DNA of 64,000 nt from the NCBI GenBank assembly GCA_022796875.1, contig JAAWJJ010000001.1, positions 62,001-126,000 on the forward strand. Direction: 5' to 3'. Positions within the stretch are counted from its first letter, which is position 1; every line of letters starts with the position of its first letter. Of this stretch, positions 60,188-64,000 are shown one piece after another. Source of the stretch: Eubacterium sp. Lineage in GTDB: Bacteria > Bacillota > Clostridia > Lachnospirales > Lachnospiraceae. The notes under the pieces are model-generated. The model searched no databases and was not told the origin of the DNA. It worked only from the letters and a program-made list of their open reading frames with translations. Position numbers and translations under genes: made by a program.

Positions 60188-60210
60188 CATATGGTTCCGG
60201 CAGGGAAGTA
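60172..60210 (+). terminator. Hairpin overlapping the ilvN stop codon
   Basis: TACTTCCTGCCG (60172-60183) pairs with CGGCAGGGAAGTA (60198-60210) with one bulge. No clear U-run follows, so it may be a 3'-end protection hairpin more than a terminator. Confidence 0.5.
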
Positions 60211-60297
60211 AAGATGGCAGAATAAGACTTGCAGGCATTATCTGTACAGAATGAATAAAAGAAAAAATTATTGAAAAGGTTTAAAGGAGGTCAGATA

Positions 60298-61242
60298 ATG
60301 AAACGGAAAATCATTGTTTATATATTAATCGGCAGCCTGTCGGCAATGTGTCTGTGCAGCTGCGGCAGCAAAACAGGCAGCGAAACGGAAACAAATACCG
60401 TTACGGAATCAGCAGAAAACAGCGGAGAAGAAACCGAAGCGGCAAATATGGCAGGAAGCAGTGACGAAGAGGAAAAAGAAAATACGGAAAATACCGGACA
60501 GGGTAAAAATAATGCAGAAAGCGGGCAAAATACGGAAAGTACCGGACAGGATAAAGACATGGACGGAACCGGGCAGAATACAGAAAATATTACAAACGGA
60601 ACTGCTGCAGAAGACGAAATGAGCGGAACTGCCGAAACAGAAAGAACAGGCGGAACGGCCGCAGCGGATGGGACGGCCGGAGCGGACAGTAATGCATCTT
60701 CCGGGAGCGGAACAGCCGACAGTGACGCACTGGATGTTTCCTGGGGCGTTATTGAGCAGTACGGGTTTCGTGAAAACCAGGAATCCGAGCTGAGTTTTGG
60801 ATTGAAAGGCGATACGTTGGTGGACTGCGGGGATTTCTTCACAATAGAAGCAACGTTTTATAAACCGGTTCTTGTTTCACTGAACCATGAAGCCGGCGAT
60901 GTGGTAGAGATTGTAGTGAATGAATTGACAGGGGAAAGAATCCTGTTAACGTATCAGGGAAACGGAGCTTTCCGCGGATCCGATGAAATAGACTACTATA
61001 CGATGAATCCGGCGGCTTCCGGACCGACAGAACTTTACTGTTTTAGCGAGGATCAGGTGGAAGCAGCATTTTATGAGGGAATCATAAAAGTTGCCAAAGA
61101 TGCAAAAAGCTGCATTCATATTACAGGGGAAGAAACTCCGGTTAGCGCGGAATTTTTGTCGCAGCCAGCGAACAGCTGGTATAACGGAGTTGTTTTTGAT
61201 GACAAAAAACAGGCGGTTACGCTGACTGTTTACGGGGATTAA
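60298..61242 (+). CDS. Hypothetical lipoprotein with low-complexity linker
   Basis: A 314-residue protein with a signal peptide and a lipobox-like LCSC (Cys22), followed by a hydrophilic linker rich in Glu, Gly, Asn and Thr (about 25-150, with repeated TGQNTE-like units) and a compact C-terminal domain (about 155-314). No family is recognised. Start at 60298 with AAAGGAGG. A surface or envelope function is inferred. Confidence 0.75.
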   Translation: MKRKIIVYILIGSLSAMCLCSCGSKTGSETETNTVTESAENSGEETEAANMAGSSDEEEKENTENTGQGKNNAESGQNTESTGQDKDMDGTGQNTENITNGTAAEDEMSGTAETERTGGTAAADGTAGADSNASSGSGTADSDALDVSWGVIEQYGFRENQESELSFGLKGDTLVDCGDFFTIEATFYKPVLVSLNHEAGDVVEIVVNELTGERILLTYQGNGAFRGSDEIDYYTMNPAASGPTELYCFSEDQVEAAFYEGIIKVAKDAKSCIHITGEETPVSAEFLSQPANSWYNGVVFDDKKQAVTLTVYGD

Positions 61243-61425
61243 AACGGCCAGCCTGTTGCCATAACTGGTAAAAAAGAATTGGGACTATCCCAAAGTTTAT
61301 GTTGAAATATGAAACGGTTTCTCATAATCCTGCCGCTGAGGTTCTTTCTGCGCAGTCTGTTTTTCAGATTTTAACACAGTTTTTTTTCAGAAAACAAGCG
61401 GTTTCTTTTTTTGTTGTTCATTTTC

Positions 61426-61458
61426 TTCACTATCGGTATAACCGTTATCTATAGTGAA
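61426..61458. promoter_or_regulatory. 33-bp inverted repeat upstream of ilvE
   Basis: TTCACTAT (61426-61433) and ATAGTGAA (61451-61458) enclose a smaller CGGTATAACCG palindrome. A TTGACA at about 61479 with an AATAAT about 17 bases further on makes a promoter just downstream. The site may be an operator for ilvE. The rest of the 306-base gap after the lipoprotein gene is T-rich, with no T-box motif seen. Confidence 0.5.
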
Positions 61459-61548
61459 TATAAGCTCCGGGAATAATCTTGACATATGAAAAAAATTGGA
61501 TAATAATTAGTTATTATCAGGAGTATCAGACAAAGAAGGAGGATAAAA

Positions 61549-62613
61549 ATGGATATCAGATTTGAAAAACGCGAAGTATTAAAAGACAAACCGGATCAGA
61601 AAAATCTTGGATTTGGAAAATATATGACCGATTATATGTTTGTAATGGACTGGGAAAAGGACAAGGGGTGGACAGACGCACGTATTGTACCGCATGAACC
61701 GATTTCCATGGAGCCTTCTTCTGTCGTACTGCATTATGCGCAGGAAACATTTGAGGGATTAAAAGCATATCGGACGAAAAGCGGAAAGATTCAGTTGTTC
61801 CGTCCGGATATGAATGCGGAGCGGATGATTCGTTCCAACGACCGTCTGTGTATGCCTCCGTTTCCGGTAGATATGTTTATTGAAGCGATCAAAGCACTGG
61901 TAAAAGTGGAAGAAGACTGGGTTCCGTCGGAACCGGGAACTTCCCTGTATATCCGTCCGTTTATGTTTGCTTCGGAATCTGCATTGGGAGTGCATATGGC
62001 AAATGCATATAAATTTATGATCGTTTGCTGCCCGGTAGGCGCATATTACCCGGAGGGGATCAATCCGATCAAAATACTCGTAGAAGACGAACTGGTCCGT
62101 GCCGTACAGGGCGGCACCGGGTTTACAAAATGCGGCGGAAATTATGCGGCTTCTATTTTGGGGCAGGTAAAAGCGGAGAAAATGGGATGTACCCAGGTGC
62201 TGTGGCTGGATGGTGTTCACCGGAAATATGTGGAAGAAGTCGGCACGATGAATATTATGTTTAAGATAGGCGGCGAGATTATTACGGCGCCGATTGATAG
62301 CGGTACGGTGCTGGCAGGCGTAACCAGGGATTCCATGCTGCATATTTTAAAAGACTGGGGATATACGGTAAGGGAAGAAAGACTGTCCATTGACGACCTG
62401 ATGAAAGCCGGGCATGATGGTTCTTTAGAGGAAGTATTCGGTACCGGGACGGCAGCAGTTGTTTCTCCTGTCGGAGAACTGGTATATAAAGAGGATACCG
62501 TTACAGTGAATAATTTCCAAATCGGGGAGCTGACGCAGAAATTATACGATTATCTGACCGGAATTCAATGGGGAAATGTAGAAGACAAATATGGGTGGAT
62601 GATGGAGGTTTAA
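61549..62613 (+). CDS. ilvE: Branched-chain amino acid aminotransferase
   Basis: A 354-residue class IV PLP aminotransferase of the long BCAT II type. GGTGFTKCGGNYAASILGQ contains the PLP-binding Lys, and EEVGTMNIMFKIGGEIITAP is the other family segment. It makes Leu, Ile and Val from their keto acids, consistent with the nearby ilvBN. AAGGAGG precedes the start. Confidence 0.96.
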   Translation: MDIRFEKREVLKDKPDQKNLGFGKYMTDYMFVMDWEKDKGWTDARIVPHEPISMEPSSVVLHYAQETFEGLKAYRTKSGKIQLFRPDMNAERMIRSNDRLCMPPFPVDMFIEAIKALVKVEEDWVPSEPGTSLYIRPFMFASESALGVHMANAYKFMIVCCPVGAYYPEGINPIKILVEDELVRAVQGGTGFTKCGGNYAASILGQVKAEKMGCTQVLWLDGVHRKYVEEVGTMNIMFKIGGEIITAPIDSGTVLAGVTRDSMLHILKDWGYTVREERLSIDDLMKAGHDGSLEEVFGTGTAAVVSPVGELVYKEDTVTVNNFQIGELTQKLYDYLTGIQWGNVEDKYGWMMEV

Positions 62614-62849
62614 AAGAGCCAGATCGTACAGCTATGTAAGCATAACGGTTTTCCTCATGGTTTGTGAGAATAAATTCAAATTATATTAAGAAATTTCTTT
62701 GATTATCTTAACGCATTTTGAAAACAGACGTATTATAATAAGGGCAGTTAGCGGAAAGCTGGCTGCCTTTATCTGTGGCAATGGAAGACTCGCGAAGCGT
62801 GGGTTTTTGTTGTTTGTGATAATAGAATCTTTACAGGAGGAGTAAACAA
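62614..62849 (+). promoter_or_regulatory. Intergenic region with TATAAT promoter box and small hairpins
   Basis: This 236-base gap holds a TATAAT at about 62734 (reading ATTATAATAAGGG), a hairpin GGCAGTTAGC/AGCTGGCTGCC with GGAA loop (about 62743-62767) and a CGCGAAGCG mini-hairpin followed by TTTTTG (about 62791-62810). The last could be a terminator or a leader attenuator for the small gene that follows. Confidence 0.45.
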
Positions 62850-63044
62850 ATGAAAAAAGATGATTTAGGATATATCAGGGAAAAAAGTAAATCGGGGAAT
62901 GTAGCGATTATTCTCATTCTGGTAGTAGCGTTGGGAATTGCCGGCGGCCTGACTGCTATCAAAACGACAGAAGATCTGGGAAATCTGGCTGCAGCATGGG
63001 AGCAGCCAGATCAGGACACCCAACAGCATATCACACAAAAATAG
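62850..63044 (+). CDS. Small membrane protein (64 aa)
   Basis: A 64-residue protein with a charged N-terminus (MKKDDLGYIREKSKSG), one transmembrane helix (VAIILILVVALGIAGGLTAI, about 19-38) and a short polar C-terminus. AGGAGGAG precedes the start. No family recognised. A degenerate 66-bp repeat follows its stop codon. Confidence 0.65.
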   Translation: MKKDDLGYIREKSKSGNVAIILILVVALGIAGGLTAIKTTEDLGNLAAAWEQPDQDTQQHITQK

Positions 63045-63051
63045 CTGGGCA

Positions 63052-63153
63052 GTACATTGCAACAGAGCATGGTACAGCAGGTCAGCGTATTACCGCAGAG
63101 CAAAGTACAGAAAATCGGTACATTGCAACAGAGTATAGTACAGCGGATCAGCG
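63052..63153. repeat. Direct repeat with 66-bp spacing after the small membrane gene
   Basis: The 36 bases starting GTACATTGCAACAGAG at 63052 recur at 63118 with 33 of 36 identical. The second copy runs into the end of the convergent SpoIID-like gene, so part of that gene's C-terminal codons lies in the repeat. Confidence 0.7.
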
Positions 63154-64000
63154 CAGTTCGGCAATGCGTGTAGTCGCTACATAGATCGCGGATATTTTAT
63201 ACCATGTGGAATAGTCAATATCGCCGGTAACAGGAAGTCCAAAAATGGACTGGAATTTCCGGACAGCGTTTTGCGTCTGGCTTCCGTAGATTCCGTCTGC
63301 CGTAACTCGTGGGATAGCCGGATAGGAACGGGAAATGGCGTTCAGTTCTTCCTGGATCTGCCGCACTTTGCTGCCGGAAGAACCGACCGTCAGGGTAACG
63401 CGCGGCCAGGAAGCCGGTACGCCGGATACTTCTTCCGCGGTATTGATATAAATATCGCTACCGTAATAATAGCGCAGGATTTCGATAGCCGAATATCCAC
63501 GGTCACCCAAATATTTGCTGCCCCACTGGCTCATCCAGCCGTCGCAGGTTACCTGTCTTCCGTCGCAGTACTGTGTCAGGATAGGCTGCCTGACATTCGG
63601 ACGTGAAAGAAAGTTGGTAAACAGTTCGTCTACAATCTGTGAAATGCTCTGGTAAATGGTTTGGCCGTAATTCCATTTGTGGTCATAAGCCGTGGAGGAG
63701 GTAATTGTAAAATCAAAACCCTGGTTTCTGTACCACTCTGTATATACCCGGTTTAATGTGAAAGATTGAATCGCGAGTATATTTGCGCGCAGCGTAGCGT
63801 CCGGCCAGGTAGCGTATATTTCGCTGCTGGCGACATTTTTAATATAATCCGTATAGCGGACATAGTAGTTGTTGGCGTTGCGGTCTGACGGCGGGCCGTC
63901 GTGGACAATGATATATTCCGGGATGACGACTCTGCTTAAAACAATTTCGCCGGTTTCCGATACCGTTTTGATTTCGTCTTCCGGGATTTTCGGAGGATAG
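63148..64000 (-). CDS. SpoIID/LytB-like protein with C-terminal peptidoglycan-binding domain (partial)
   Basis: The gene runs out of the window at its 5' side; at least 283 residues are visible on the minus strand. The first part matches the SpoIID/LytB fold (LRANILAIQSFTLNRVYTEW, then CDGWMSQWGSKYLGDRGYSA with EILRYYYGSDI), and a PG_binding_1 domain follows (GSSGSKVRQIQEELNAISRS to KFQSIFGLPVTGDID). SpoIID is a lytic transglycosylase of sporulation; this member could act in germination or cell-wall turnover. The stop at 63148 lies within a repeat. Confidence 0.85.
   Translation of the reverse strand, partial: YPPKIPEDEIKTVSETGEIVLSRVVIPEYIIVHDGPPSDRNANNYYVRYTDYIKNVASSEIYATWPDATLRANILAIQSFTLNRVYTEWYRNQGFDFTITSSTAYDHKWNYGQTIYQSISQIVDELFTNFLSRPNVRQPILTQYCDGRQVTCDGWMSQWGSKYLGDRGYSAIEILRYYYGSDIYINTAEEVSGVPASWPRVTLTVGSSGSKVRQIQEELNAISRSYPAIPRVTADGIYGSQTQNAVRKFQSIFGLPVTGDIDYSTWYKISAIYVATTRIAELR

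Noticed and set aside
61243..61548. T-box leader before ilvE
   Set aside because: The conserved T-box sequence (AGGGTGGNACCGCG-like) is absent; only an inverted repeat and promoter boxes are visible.
62996..63184. 62-codon plus-strand frame with repeated YIATE/GTAGQR units
   Set aside because: It overlaps the small membrane gene and the end of the SpoIID-like gene, lacks a ribosome site, and its repeats come from a DNA-level duplication.
1..64000. CRISPR arrays, insertion sequences, prophage, rRNA or tRNA genes
   Set aside because: No regularly spaced repeats, transposase or integrase genes, or tRNA/rRNA-like sequences were found on either strand by reading.

Overview
The window looks like a chromosomal segment of a strictly anaerobic, moderate-GC Firmicute, most likely a gut-type Lachnospiraceae or close clostridial relative. 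The reasons are the strong AGGAGG ribosome binding sites, the clostridial flavor of the housekeeping genes (purEMND, pyrE, ilvBN, ilvE, thyA-folA), an ECF sigma/anti-sigma pair, Big_2 surface proteins, OFA-type MFS carriers, many flavin and Fe-S oxidoreductases without oxygen-dependent partners, and a SpoIID-like protein. No rRNA, tRNA, CRISPR array, prophage or insertion sequence was seen.

Layout. 1-7.2 kb: an operon of two PCMH-type FAD oxidoreductases, a CCG-type Fe-S protein, an amine-oxidase-fold flavoprotein and an MFS carrier (substrate unknown). 7.2-12.7 kb: ECF sigma factor, anti-sigma-like membrane protein and two tandem Big_2 secreted proteins. 12.7-21.8 kb: pyrE, small membrane proteins, an M29 peptidase, purEMND and an L,D-transpeptidase. 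21.8-25.5 kb: an HTH/periplasmic-binding-like regulator, a MerR regulator and moaC. 25.6-33.8 kb: MFS carrier, LysR regulator, then an operon of PhlG/phloretin-hydrolase-like protein, ferredoxin, AprA-like flavoprotein, nitronate-monooxygenase-like flavoprotein, MFS carrier and a second PhlG-like protein. 33.9-41 kb: LysR regulator, SSS symporter with two tiny membrane proteins, and a two-subunit molybdenum enzyme matching pyrogallol-phloroglucinol transhydroxylase. 41-44.5 kb: flavodoxin-like protein, moaA with a structured leader, GntR regulator and a REP-like region. 44.5-52 kb: sugar ABC transporter and molybdate transporter modABC. 52-57.9 kb: xanthine/uracil-type permease beside a deleted xpt remnant, an aldo/keto reductase, a toxin-antitoxin pair, thyA, folA and an AEC carrier. 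57.9-64 kb: ilvB, ilvN, a lipoprotein, ilvE and the end of a SpoIID-like gene.

How the parts fit. The central theme appears to be anaerobic polyphenol/trihydroxybenzene metabolism. The transhydroxylase keeps all four active-site residues that I recall from the Pelobacter acidigallici enzyme. Two homologs of the hydrolases that release phloroglucinol from acylphloroglucinols (PhlG, phloretin hydrolase) lie a few kb upstream, with carriers and redox flavoproteins. Molybdenum cofactor genes (moaA, moaC) and a molybdate importer (modABC) lie in the same 30 kb and could supply the enzyme.

The most striking regulatory signal is a 21-bp inverted repeat (arms ACTGTAT and ATATAGT) placed inside 19-bp promoter spacers, the MerR-type geometry. 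It occurs three times: in front of the merR gene at 22.7-23.6 kb, in front of the SSS symporter, and in front of the transhydroxylase. This predicts a dispersed MerR regulon for trihydroxybenzene uptake and isomerisation. Another oddity is that four separate genes have a degenerate tandem copy of their own 3' end just downstream of the stop codon.
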